Shown here: piece by piece, positions 28,116-35,493 of the stretch
Layout of the letters: every line of letters starts with the position of its first letter
How positions within the stretch are numbered: the stretch's first letter is position 1
From: Pseudomonadota bacterium
Lineage (GTDB): Bacteria; Pseudomonadota; Gammaproteobacteria; Steroidobacterales; SZUA-146
DNA length: 64,000 nt
Direction: 5' to 3'
NCBI GenBank assembly: GCA_039028935.1
Contig: JBCCHD010000002.1
Span: 97,864-161,863 of the forward strand
Notes under the pieces: model-generated
What the model was told of the DNA's origin: nothing
Databases searched by the model: none
The model's input: the letters and a program-made list of their open reading frames with translations, nothing else
Position numbers and translations under genes: made by a program

Positions 28116-28675
28116 TTGTTCTCGCGCTGCTCCTGACCGCGTGCGGCGAAGCGACGCAGGAAAAAGAAACGGACGCGACAAATAATGTTGAGTTGGAAAC
28201 GTCGCTCAATGCGGCGTCCGATCGCGTCTCCAGCGTTGAGTTGATTCCGCTCTCGTTTCGCGAATGGGAGACGCGTCGTGATGGCTTTGCGCCAAAAATC
28301 CTCGTGGTGGATTTATGGGCAACATGGTGTCCACCGTGCCTTGAGAAGTTTCCTCACATGGTGGAAATGCATCGCAAGTACCAAGACCGCGGGGTGCAGG
28401 TGGTAACGCTGAGTCTGGATGATCGCGACGATCCGGCGAGCGTGGAATTTGCAAAGGAATTTTTAGTTAGCCAAAACGCGACTTTCCCAAATTTCTTTCT
28501 CGACGAGAACATCATGGATGCGTTTGAGATGGTGGGCATCCAGACTGTCCCAGCCATCCATATTTACGATCGGAATGGCAATTTGGTGGCCGATCTCAAT
28601 GATGACAATCCGAACAATCAATTCAGTGATGAGGACGTGGAAAAGGCCATTTTGGCGTTGCTCGATGAGTCGTAG
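28088..28675 (+). CDS. TlpA-like thioredoxin lipoprotein
   Basis: 195 residues. Lipoprotein signal with lipobox LLTAC (Cys about 19). Thioredoxin fold with active site WATWCPPCLEKFP (CPPC near residues 81-84) and the cis-Pro segment TVPAIHIYDRNG. TlpA/ResA-type proteins deliver electrons in the periplasm to cytochrome biogenesis or copper assembly factors. The ATG lies inside the 3' end of the upstream redoxin gene, a 28-base overlap in another frame, implying coupled synthesis. The exact partner is unknown; the neighbouring redoxin is the obvious candidate. Confidence 0.88.
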   Translation: MFRQIHAGVIVLALLLTACGEATQEKETDATNNVELETSLNAASDRVSSVELIPLSFREWETRRDGFAPKILVVDLWATWCPPCLEKFPHMVEMHRKYQDRGVQVVTLSLDDRDDPASVEFAKEFLVSQNATFPNFFLDENIMDAFEMVGIQTVPAIHIYDRNGNLVADLNDDNPNNQFSDEDVEKAILALLDES

Positions 28676-28692
28676 CGACACAAAACCTCGGG

Positions 28693-28754
28693 ATTGACGG
28701 AGCCTGCGGCCCAATCTGGGTCGAGTCTCCGTCAATAACGTCAATCGTTTGACG
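28693..28754. repeat. Nested inverted repeats of a GTCAA motif
   Basis: ATTGACGGAG (28693-28702) is the exact inverse of CTCCGTCAAT (28727-28736), with a G+C-rich 24-base loop that can pair further (GCCC with GGGT). Directly after, CGTCAA (28739-28744) and TTGACG (28749-28754) form a second 6-bp hairpin with a 4-base loop. Neither is followed by a T run. It lies just after the TlpA-like gene and may act as a transcript end or protein-binding site. The remaining 180 bases to the next gene show no clear element. Confidence 0.45.
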
Positions 28755-28933
28755 GTCAAAATAAGCAAAAACCTGGGAAAAATCGTCATTAGCCGCCCGA
28801 ATCCCCCGATTTGTGCGCATTTTTTACGATTTACCCACAGGAATGCGACGTCGTTCCGCGAATAATTCCCCCCTAACTCATATTGTTACGCTCTGAAATT
28901 GACATAAGGGCACGGCGTTTAGCTGTGTATCCA

Positions 28934-30973
28934 ATGACGCTGAGCACGACAACAACACCATTGCAGTGGAAACGAAAACTGGCCGGAGGTCTGGTGGCGG
29001 TGGCGTGCGCCTGCCTGTCGTGGATGACGGGTGCCGATTTGCGCTCCGCACCGGCCTGGTTTGATCCGGATGGTGTCGGCAACGGGGAGGATTGGCACTA
29101 TCGGGTCCCGGTCACGATTCCGGGGTCGGCGGGCGTGTCCAGTACGTTACGCGTCGATATCGATTTTGCGGCACTGCTGTCTGATCTGGGTGTCAATGCG
29201 GGGGCTGTCGATTTTGATGAAAACTCGGTGCGCGTTGTGCGACCCAACGGCACGTTGGCAGGTGAGCAGGAGTTCACTGACCAAGTCTTCAATGGAAATT
29301 TCGACGCCGTGAACAACGCGCGGGGCGAAGTCAAATTCATTTTAGACGACGCACCGGGCGCCGGTGACTACTTTGTTTATTTCGATATCACCGGCAATGG
29401 TGCGAAAGCCGTCAATCCACAACCGGTTATTAACGGCAACTTCGAACAGTCCGCCGGCAGTGTGGCGACTCGCTGGACGACAAGCGCGGTAAACACCGGT
29501 GGCGGCGAACGCAATCTTGTGATCAATTCGACCGTTGGGGCGACGATCAATATTCCGGCGGGCTGCAGCACCAATGCGGCGAACAATGTCGACAACGGTC
29601 CGAACAATATCGCCGGCGTCGGTACGGGTGACGACTGGTATCTATTGGGCTATCGGGAAAACTGCGAAGACGGTGGCGGTGGTGTGGAGCTTGTGCAGCT
29701 CAATCGGACATTTGAAAACCCCGCTGGCGCCGCGCGGGGCAACCTCACGTTTGCGTTTCAGGTTCAGGCGTACGACGGCCTGCAGGCGACCGGTAATAAC
29801 TACGACTACATGCGCATTTCCATCAATGGAGCGGTCATCGATCACACGACCGTGAACTTTGATAATACGACGGCGCCGACGCTACGGCAGCGCGACGTGG
29901 GCATCGGCAGTCCGGGCTTCTCGGCAACATTGGTTGATCATGGCTGGCGACAGGCCTCGATTGACATGACCGCATTTCCAGCTGGCACGACGACACTGCG
30001 CGTAGAAATGCGTCATACCGACGCCGATGATAACTATCGTACGTGGGTTAAGCTTGACGATTTCGAGTGGGCGGTTCAGACGGGAACCCTGGGTGCGGTT
30101 GAAGGCTTTGGCACCAATATTACCTTGCCCAACGACACGACGGTCGGTGCACCGTCGGCCTACACCACAGGACAGGTGCTGTCGATCAGAGCAGTGGTCG
30201 ATGCGGACGCAAGTTCAGTGCTGGCCAACGTGATCGATGAAAACGGCACAGCGGTGGCCACCGGAATTGCCTTATTCGACGACGGCACCCACGGCGATAC
30301 CACGGCGAATGATGGTGTCTGGAACAACGACGGCAGCGACGGGGCGTTTCCTACTTATACATTCCAAAGTAGCGACCCAACCGGTACCAACTGGTCGCTG
30401 TTGGTACAAGCGCTCGATGGTTCGGTCAGTGGCATCGGTGTGGCCAATGGCTTAGTGCAAATCGACGGCCAAGGCACGGCCATTGCGCAGGCCAACTTCT
30501 GGAATGTGGATGAACAGGTGTTTTCCTATGCGGCCCCTAGTCTCGATTTGCTAAAAACCTCGTTAGTGATTAGCGACCCATTTAGCGGCACAACAAACCC
30601 CAAGCGCATACCCGGTGCCTATGTGCGCTACGCGCTCACAGTATCGAACAGTGGAAACGGCGCCGTCGATAACAATCAGCTGGTCATCACCGATCCGCTT
30701 CCGGCTGATGCGGCACTTTGCATTGGCCCGCCGTGTGCCTCAGGCGATCCGGTGGTCTATGATGATTCGGGATCACCGGTCGCCACGGGATTGACGTATA
30801 ACTACGCCAGCCACGTCACTTTTTCAACGGACGGCGTGAACTTTGGCTATGTCCCCAGCGCCGATGGTGAGGGGTTCGACGACGCCATTACCCATGTGCG
30901 AATCATTCCAGCCGGTGCGTTTGCTGGCAATAACGCGTCGTTTGTGGTGTCGTTAATCATACGAGTGGAATAG
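28934..30973 (+). CDS. Large secreted multidomain (choice-of-anchor X / DUF11-like) protein
   Basis: 679 residues from ATG at 28934; an in-frame TTG at 28883 would add 17 residues ahead of the signal. Signal segment near residues 14-40 (GGLVAVACACLSWMTGADL). Then a beta-rich N-terminal domain starting WHYRVPVTIPG, a jelly-roll-like domain (about 170-385; NGNFEQSAGSVATRW ... RTWVKLDDFEW), a choice-of-anchor-X-like Ig domain (about 400-505; IRAVVDADASSV ... ALFDDGTHGDTTANDGVW), and a DUF11-like repeat (about 540-679; YVRYALTVSNSGNGAVD and ITDPLPADA). Likely exported and surface-associated. No sorting tail is visible. Function unknown. Confidence 0.78.
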   Translation: MTLSTTTTPLQWKRKLAGGLVAVACACLSWMTGADLRSAPAWFDPDGVGNGEDWHYRVPVTIPGSAGVSSTLRVDIDFAALLSDLGVNAGAVDFDENSVRVVRPNGTLAGEQEFTDQVFNGNFDAVNNARGEVKFILDDAPGAGDYFVYFDITGNGAKAVNPQPVINGNFEQSAGSVATRWTTSAVNTGGGERNLVINSTVGATINIPAGCSTNAANNVDNGPNNIAGVGTGDDWYLLGYRENCEDGGGGVELVQLNRTFENPAGAARGNLTFAFQVQAYDGLQATGNNYDYMRISINGAVIDHTTVNFDNTTAPTLRQRDVGIGSPGFSATLVDHGWRQASIDMTAFPAGTTTLRVEMRHTDADDNYRTWVKLDDFEWAVQTGTLGAVEGFGTNITLPNDTTVGAPSAYTTGQVLSIRAVVDADASSVLANVIDENGTAVATGIALFDDGTHGDTTANDGVWNNDGSDGAFPTYTFQSSDPTGTNWSLLVQALDGSVSGIGVANGLVQIDGQGTAIAQANFWNVDEQVFSYAAPSLDLLKTSLVISDPFSGTTNPKRIPGAYVRYALTVSNSGNGAVDNNQLVITDPLPADAALCIGPPCASGDPVVYDDSGSPVATGLTYNYASHVTFSTDGVNFGYVPSADGEGFDDAITHVRIIPAGAFAGNNASFVVSLIIRVE

Positions 30974-30983
30974 CGGTGATCGA

Positions 30984-31006
30984 CTGCCGCGACCGGCGGC
31001 AGGAGG
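30984..31006 (+). promoter_or_regulatory. Hairpin overlapping a ribosome-binding site
   Basis: A perfect 7-bp stem, CTGCCGC (30984-30990) with GCGGCAG (30996-31002), has a 5-base loop. Its 3' arm includes the first two bases of the AGGAGG ribosome-binding site (31001-31006) of the DUF1624 gene. It could limit ribosome access or mark a processing site. This is inferred from sequence only. Confidence 0.4.
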
Positions 31007-31012
31007 CATCAC

Positions 31013-32209
31013 ATGAACCCATCCTCGGATCGTATTCGCCCGCGCATTGTGTCGGTGGATATTCTGCGTGGCTTGGTGATGGTGATTATGGTGCTCGATC
31101 ATGCGCGCGACTACTTCAGTCTCACGCCATTTGATCCGTCCGATTTGGCCCAAACCGATGCGGCGCTCTATTTTACTCGCTGGATCACTCATTTTTGCGC
31201 GCCAGTCTTCGTGTTTTTATCGGGCACGAGCGCCTGGCTCTATCGCCGCAATAAACACGCGAGTAAACGCGAGTTATCGTGGTTTTTAGTGACACGTGGC
31301 CTGTGGTTAATGCTCATCGAGCTGACGCTCATTAATTTTCTGTGGCAGTTCACGGTCAACCTGATTTTGCTGCAGGTCATTTGGGTGATCGGCCTTTCGA
31401 TGGTCTGCATGGCCCTTCTTATTCACTTGCCGCGCTCGGTCATCGGTCTTATCGGGTTGGCGCTCATTGTGTTGCACAACGGGCTGCTTGATCCGATCAA
31501 GGCCACTGACCTGGGCAGCGGCGCGTGGCTTTGGCAGGTTTTGCATGAACGCGCGTTTTGGCCGACGCCCAATTCTCGCCTATGGGGCGTGGCGATGGCC
31601 TATCCGCTTATTCCATGGGTGGGCGTAATGGCGCTGGGCTATTGGTTCGGCGCCATTATCGAAAAGCCCTCTGACGTTCGTACTCGCCAGCTATTCCTGT
31701 CAGGCGGTATCGCGCTGACCGTTTTTTTGGTGTTGCGTGGATTTAATCTCTATGGCGAACCCGGTATCCCGCCGGCGCTCGCCGACTGGCGCGAAGGCGG
31801 CTACACCGGTATCGATTCGGTCATGGCGTTTCTCAATACCAGCAAGTATCCGCCCTCCTTGTTGTTTCTATGCATGACGCTCGGTCCGGCACTAATGCTC
31901 ATGCCGTGGATGGAAACTTGGCGCGGGCACATGGCAACAATTCTCACCGTATTCGGTCGTGTGCCTTTCTTGTTCTATGTGCTGCATATCGCGCTCATTC
32001 ACATGATGTCATCCATTTGGACCTATCTGAGTTTTGGGCGGTGGCAATTCCACTACCTCAACTCAACGCCGTTTCCTGAGGGCTATACGTATGAACTGTG
32101 GCGCGGCTATGTGGTTTGGATCGTCACGGTGGCGTTGCTTTATTGGCCGTGCAAGCGGTTCATGGAATACCGTAAAACGCATTCACACTGGTGGTTGAGT
32201 TATCTGTAG
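31013..32209 (+). CDS. DUF1624 (HGSNAT catalytic-domain-like) membrane protein
   Basis: 398 residues with about 10 hydrophobic segments. The N-terminus reads RPRIVSVDILRGLVMVIMVLDHARDYF, the family signature with the conserved Arg-Gly and Asp-His pair. HGSNAT-type enzymes move acetyl groups from cytosolic acetyl-CoA across the membrane; DUF1624 proteins (YeiB-like) have no assigned substrate. An ideal AGGAGG precedes the ATG by 6 bases, partly within a hairpin. It follows the large secreted protein by 39 bases and may be co-transcribed. The substrate is unknown. Confidence 0.88.
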   Translation: MNPSSDRIRPRIVSVDILRGLVMVIMVLDHARDYFSLTPFDPSDLAQTDAALYFTRWITHFCAPVFVFLSGTSAWLYRRNKHASKRELSWFLVTRGLWLMLIELTLINFLWQFTVNLILLQVIWVIGLSMVCMALLIHLPRSVIGLIGLALIVLHNGLLDPIKATDLGSGAWLWQVLHERAFWPTPNSRLWGVAMAYPLIPWVGVMALGYWFGAIIEKPSDVRTRQLFLSGGIALTVFLVLRGFNLYGEPGIPPALADWREGGYTGIDSVMAFLNTSKYPPSLLFLCMTLGPALMLMPWMETWRGHMATILTVFGRVPFLFYVLHIALIHMMSSIWTYLSFGRWQFHYLNSTPFPEGYTYELWRGYVVWIVTVALLYWPCKRFMEYRKTHSHWWLSYL

Positions 32210-32563
32210 TTACCGTGATTTCTGGCGTATTTCATCGACAACCAGCAGACCGGCGATCATCGCCACCGCCAGAGTGACCACAGCCATCACCAGCTTGCCC
32301 GCCATGAACAGCACGACTGCCGACAGCAGCAGAGTTAAATCCATGATCAACGCGCCGGGCAAACGTGTTTTGGCAAACAGTAACAACAATCCGGCCAGCA
32401 ATTGCGCGGCGCCCAATGCGACAACCGCGTTCACACTCATGCCGATCGTGTCGTGAAAAAAAGCGATCTCTTGTGGCATCTTCAGCACTTTGGCCGCGCC
32501 GGCGGCAATAGCCATGATGATCAATAAAATGAGCGCAATGTATTTGAGTTGTTGTCGGGTCAT
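32210..32563 (-). CDS. DoxX-like small membrane protein
   Basis: 117 residues with four hydrophobic helices (about 7-28, 45-63, 68-85, 90-108), the topology of the DoxX/DUF4267-like family. Conserved features such as KVLKMPQ after TM1 and AAQLLAGLLLLF in TM2 fit DoxX-type proteins. These act in membranes with redox or sulfur proteins in some species, but most are uncharacterised. It abuts the DUF1624 gene tail to tail, with no bases between the stop codons. It probably shares a transcript with the alpha/beta hydrolase 20 bases upstream. Confidence 0.72.
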   Translation of the reverse strand: MTRQQLKYIALILLIIMAIAAGAAKVLKMPQEIAFFHDTIGMSVNAVVALGAAQLLAGLLLLFAKTRLPGALIMDLTLLLSAVVLFMAGKLVMAVVTLAVAMIAGLLVVDEIRQKSR

Positions 32564-32583
32564 GGTTTACCTCGTTTCGGGGC

Positions 32584-33384
32584 TCAAAGGCGGCTTAAAA
32601 ACTCAAGCAAAAAGGGATTGAGCGTATTGGGCTTCTCAATGTGTGCGGCCCGTCCCGTATCGGTAAGAATTTCAAGTGCTGAATGAGCGAGTCGATTATC
32701 GACCTGCATTAAATCATCGGGAGTGACCACGCTATCGCTATCACCGCCGAGAATGAGCGTCGGGAGTTTCAACGTGTAAAGCGCGTCCAACAGGCGTGGT
32801 CTGACCATGTAGGCCGCAATGGCGTGGGGTAGCTCGCGTCGATCGAGTTTAAGAAACTCCCGCTGCCAATGTTGCAGCACTTCTTTATTGTTTGGGTCAT
32901 TGAGAAAAGCGGGGCTGAAGGCGCGGCGCAAAAGCGATTTGGTGACAAACCGTAGACCAAATAATTTGATATGAAGCCGCCGCGATTTGAGTGCCTGAAG
33001 ATCGCGGTCGGAGCAAGTATTGAGTGACGTGCCGATCAGGGTGAGCGACTTGATCAGTGACGGACGGGTTAGTGCTGCACGGGCCGCTACGGTGCCGCCA
33101 AATCCCGCGCCAACCACATGGCAGGCGCCGAAGCGTTTCACATCGATAAACTGGGTGACGTCGTGGGCGAGAGTGTCAAGCGCATAACCCTCGGCGGTAA
33201 CACGGCTTTCGCCGTGGCCACGAAGGTCGATGGTGATACATCGAAAGCGGTCGCGCAACGCGAGAATCTGTTGATTAAAACAACGACCATTGAAAAAAAG
33301 GTCATGCAAAAACACCACTGTGTTGAGACCGGTGCCGTGTTCTTCATAGGCCACATTGCAACCGTTAATGGCAATTTCAGGCAT
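32584..33384 (-). CDS. Alpha/beta-hydrolase fold protein lacking the nucleophile
   Basis: 266 residues with a complete alpha/beta hydrolase outline: VVFLHDLFFNG (oxyanion region, HD in place of HG), FRCITIDLRGHGES, the nucleophile elbow, LILGGDSDSVVTP (acid) and AAHIEKPN (His). At the elbow, where GxSxG is expected, the sequence is VVGAGFGGTVAA, with Gly where the Ser, Asp or Cys nucleophile should be (confirmed in the codons at about 33090-33125). It therefore cannot work as a standard serine hydrolase. It may be a pseudo-enzyme, a binding protein or use cofactor-free chemistry. Upstream of and probably co-transcribed with the DoxX-like gene. Confidence 0.85.
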   Translation of the reverse strand: MPEIAINGCNVAYEEHGTGLNTVVFLHDLFFNGRCFNQQILALRDRFRCITIDLRGHGESRVTAEGYALDTLAHDVTQFIDVKRFGACHVVGAGFGGTVAARAALTRPSLIKSLTLIGTSLNTCSDRDLQALKSRRLHIKLFGLRFVTKSLLRRAFSPAFLNDPNNKEVLQHWQREFLKLDRRELPHAIAAYMVRPRLLDALYTLKLPTLILGGDSDSVVTPDDLMQVDNRLAHSALEILTDTGRAAHIEKPNTLNPFLLEFLSRL

Positions 33385-33477
33385 ATCCTACCCTCGACTC
33401 CCGATCATCATACGCGGCATGATCGCCACTTGGGCTAGCGTGTCGACAAATTTTGATGGGTCGCATTGCGTTGACTT

Positions 33478-34680
33478 TCATTGAGGGCCCGTCGAATGGT
33501 CCGGCGGCAAAAGTGTCATATTTCCCTCGTCATCGATCTGAAGACGAGTGTCGCCAAAATCACTCTCAGTGAGTGCCCGGATGGATCGAGCCGCTGCATG
33601 CGATTCATCCAGTCGAGGCCCACCGGGCCTTGCCTGTCGAGTGGACACAATTTTGCCATGAAGAAACTCGCCGTGTTCATTGAGTGTGACGTTGAGAATG
33701 GGCGCGAGCCCCTTGATGCCGGCAATACTAATGCCATAGTACGTATTGAAATTGCCCAGACTGTAGGCGATGAACCGATCGCTATACACCTCAACGGCGC
33801 GTAGAACATGCGGTCCGTGTCCGATGACAAAATCGGCCCCTTCATCCACCATGCGACGCGCGAACGCCACAACATTGCCGCGTTGCTCGCCGTAATAGGT
33901 TTCATTGTCAAACGTGAGGTGCTGGGCATCGACCCCTTCGGCACCCCCATGAAACGACACCATGACTAGGTCGTGCATAGAACTGAGGTTGCGAACCGCC
34001 AGAGCGGCGCCCTCGATATCGTTAATGTCATGCGAGCCAGGGTTCGGCGCAAACGCGATCATCGCGATGGTGTAGTCGCCGGAAGTAAAACTGGCGACAT
34101 CGCCGATCCGGCCAGAATGATGGATGCCCCACTCGGCCAGCGCCCGCATTGATGAGTCACGCCCGTCCTCCCCAAAGTCACGCGCATGATTATTGGCCAA
34201 ACTCATCACGTCGAAACCAGCATCAAAAAAATGCTTGGCGTAACGGGCCGGCGAACGAAAGAGGTAACACAGCTTCGGGTTTTGGCAAACTTTAAACGGT
34301 TCACCCCCATCTTGCAGTACCCCCTCTAGATTGCCGAACGTAACGTCCGCGCCCTGCAAAAGGGTTCCCACATGCGAAAAACTCGTGGCACCGTCTTCCG
34401 GTGGCAGTCGATTGGACGGAAAGTCGGTACCGATCATGATGTCCCCCACCGCAGCGAACGTGATTGGCCGCTTCGGTGGCGGTGGCGGCGGCGTCGGGTC
34501 GAGCTCGGGCTGAGCTTCTTGAATCGGCGGTGGCGGCGTCGGGTCGAGCTCGGGCTGAACTTCTTGAATCGGCGGTGGCGGTGGTGGTTCGGGCGCAGGC
34601 TCGGGCGTGGTGGCGCATCCACCTAACAGGAGCATCAAGCATGGCCAGAGTGATTTATGCCAACGGATCGCTCGCGACAT
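33478..34680 (-). CDS. CapA family lipoprotein (PGA-synthesis-like metallophosphatase)
   Basis: 400 residues. Lipoprotein signal with lipobox LLGGC, then a proline-rich spacer (about 27-72) containing two copies of a 15-residue unit PPPPIQExQPELDPT. The CapA domain (about 74-380) has FAAVGDIMIGTD at its start, the NNHARDFGEDG motif, SFHGGAEG and GHGPHVLRAVEVY: the conserved Asp, Asn and His set of the calcineurin-like PGA_cap family. CapA of Bacillus helps make or anchor poly-gamma-glutamate, but most gram-negative homologues have no known polymer. It follows the SPOR gene at about 100 bases; here it occupies the place taken by hslVU in pseudomonads. Confidence 0.88.
   Translation of the reverse strand: MSRAIRWHKSLWPCLMLLLGGCATTPEPAPEPPPPPPIQEVQPELDPTPPPPIQEAQPELDPTPPPPPPKRPITFAAVGDIMIGTDFPSNRLPPEDGATSFSHVGTLLQGADVTFGNLEGVLQDGGEPFKVCQNPKLCYLFRSPARYAKHFFDAGFDVMSLANNHARDFGEDGRDSSMRALAEWGIHHSGRIGDVASFTSGDYTIAMIAFAPNPGSHDINDIEGAALAVRNLSSMHDLVMVSFHGGAEGVDAQHLTFDNETYYGEQRGNVVAFARRMVDEGADFVIGHGPHVLRAVEVYSDRFIAYSLGNFNTYYGISIAGIKGLAPILNVTLNEHGEFLHGKIVSTRQARPGGPRLDESHAAARSIRALTESDFGDTRLQIDDEGNMTLLPPDHSTGPQ
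34491..34580 (-). repeat. 45-base tandem repeat coding for proline-rich spacer
   Basis: Two adjacent 45-base units (34491-34535 and 34536-34580) differ at one base (34514 against 34559). They encode the repeated PPPPIQE-QPELDPT segment of the CapA lipoprotein. The near identity suggests recent duplication, and copy number may vary. Confidence 0.85.
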
Positions 34681-34781
34681 CGACTACGTCCTCGGGTGTG
34701 GGTTGAATCGACCAGTACCGGAAATTGAGGCTCACACTAAATGAGCCGGCGACCGGATGCAACGGCGTTTCGTGTGTCGGT

Positions 34782-35444
34782 TCAGCGCACTTTTAGAATA
34801 AGAACGTCGATATTGGCGCGACGTAAGTCGGAACGCATCGATTCAAATTGCGCTAGGTTGTCACCTGGGCCGACATACACTCGAAACCAGATCTGGTCCT
34901 CTTTGAGTACCACCTGCTGAATATTGGATTCAATGCCTTTAAAGGCGAGCTCTGCTTTGCGACGGTCGGCATCGATGAATTTACGAAACGAACCGGCTTG
35001 CAAAATATACTTGCTCGGCGCACCTGTCGCGGCGGTTGGGCGCTTGATGGTCGCGGGTTTCGCTTGGGAAGGGGGTTTCTCGTCTTCGGCGACCACCATT
35101 TCGAAATCGGGCAGGACATCGTAAAAATCGTAGCTGCTCTGCTCGGCGGCTGGGGCGGTTGTGGCCGGCGCGCTGTGGGCGGGTGTCACGGGTGTTGCTT
35201 CTGCCGGTGCTGGCGTGACCGTCGGTGAGTCGGCCGTGGCAAGCTCGTCCTCGCTGCTTTGTGGTGTGGTCCTGGCATCCGGAATCGGTCGATCAGGCAC
35301 ATCGAGCGGAGTCGGGCGCACATAAAGATAGAGCGCGAGCGCTGCGATGAGGCCCAGGGCAAAGCCCGACACCAGAAACGACCACGGGGACACGTTCGTT
35401 TTCTTCTTTCGGCGAGAAGCGTTGCGTTTGTAATCTCGGGCCAT
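34782..35444 (-). CDS. SPOR domain cell-division-type protein
   Basis: 220 residues. A basic cytosolic N-terminus (RDYKRNASRRKKKTN) precedes one membrane helix (about 22-42), a long Pro/Ala/Thr-rich periplasmic linker (about 45-140) and a C-terminal SPOR domain (about 145-220; YILQAGSFRKFIDADRRKAEL ... IWFRVYVGPGD). SPOR domains bind denuded glycan strands at the septum, as in FtsN. In this lineage a short SPOR protein follows argS, as here (49 bases away). FtsN-like function is inference; the essential FtsN segment was not identified. Confidence 0.9.
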   Translation of the reverse strand: MARDYKRNASRRKKKTNVSPWSFLVSGFALGLIAALALYLYVRPTPLDVPDRPIPDARTTPQSSEDELATADSPTVTPAPAEATPVTPAHSAPATTAPAAEQSSYDFYDVLPDFEMVVAEDEKPPSQAKPATIKRPTAATGAPSKYILQAGSFRKFIDADRRKAELAFKGIESNIQQVVLKEDQIWFRVYVGPGDNLAQFESMRSDLRRANIDVLILKVR

Positions 35445-35493
35445 AAACGTTTGTTCAGTCAGCGATGGTCAGACAGCGAACGTTCGATCGTTG

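Noticed and set aside
34491..34580. Tandem repeat as a CRISPR or mobile repeat
   Set aside because: Two direct adjacent units without spacers, in frame within a coding region for a proline-rich spacer.
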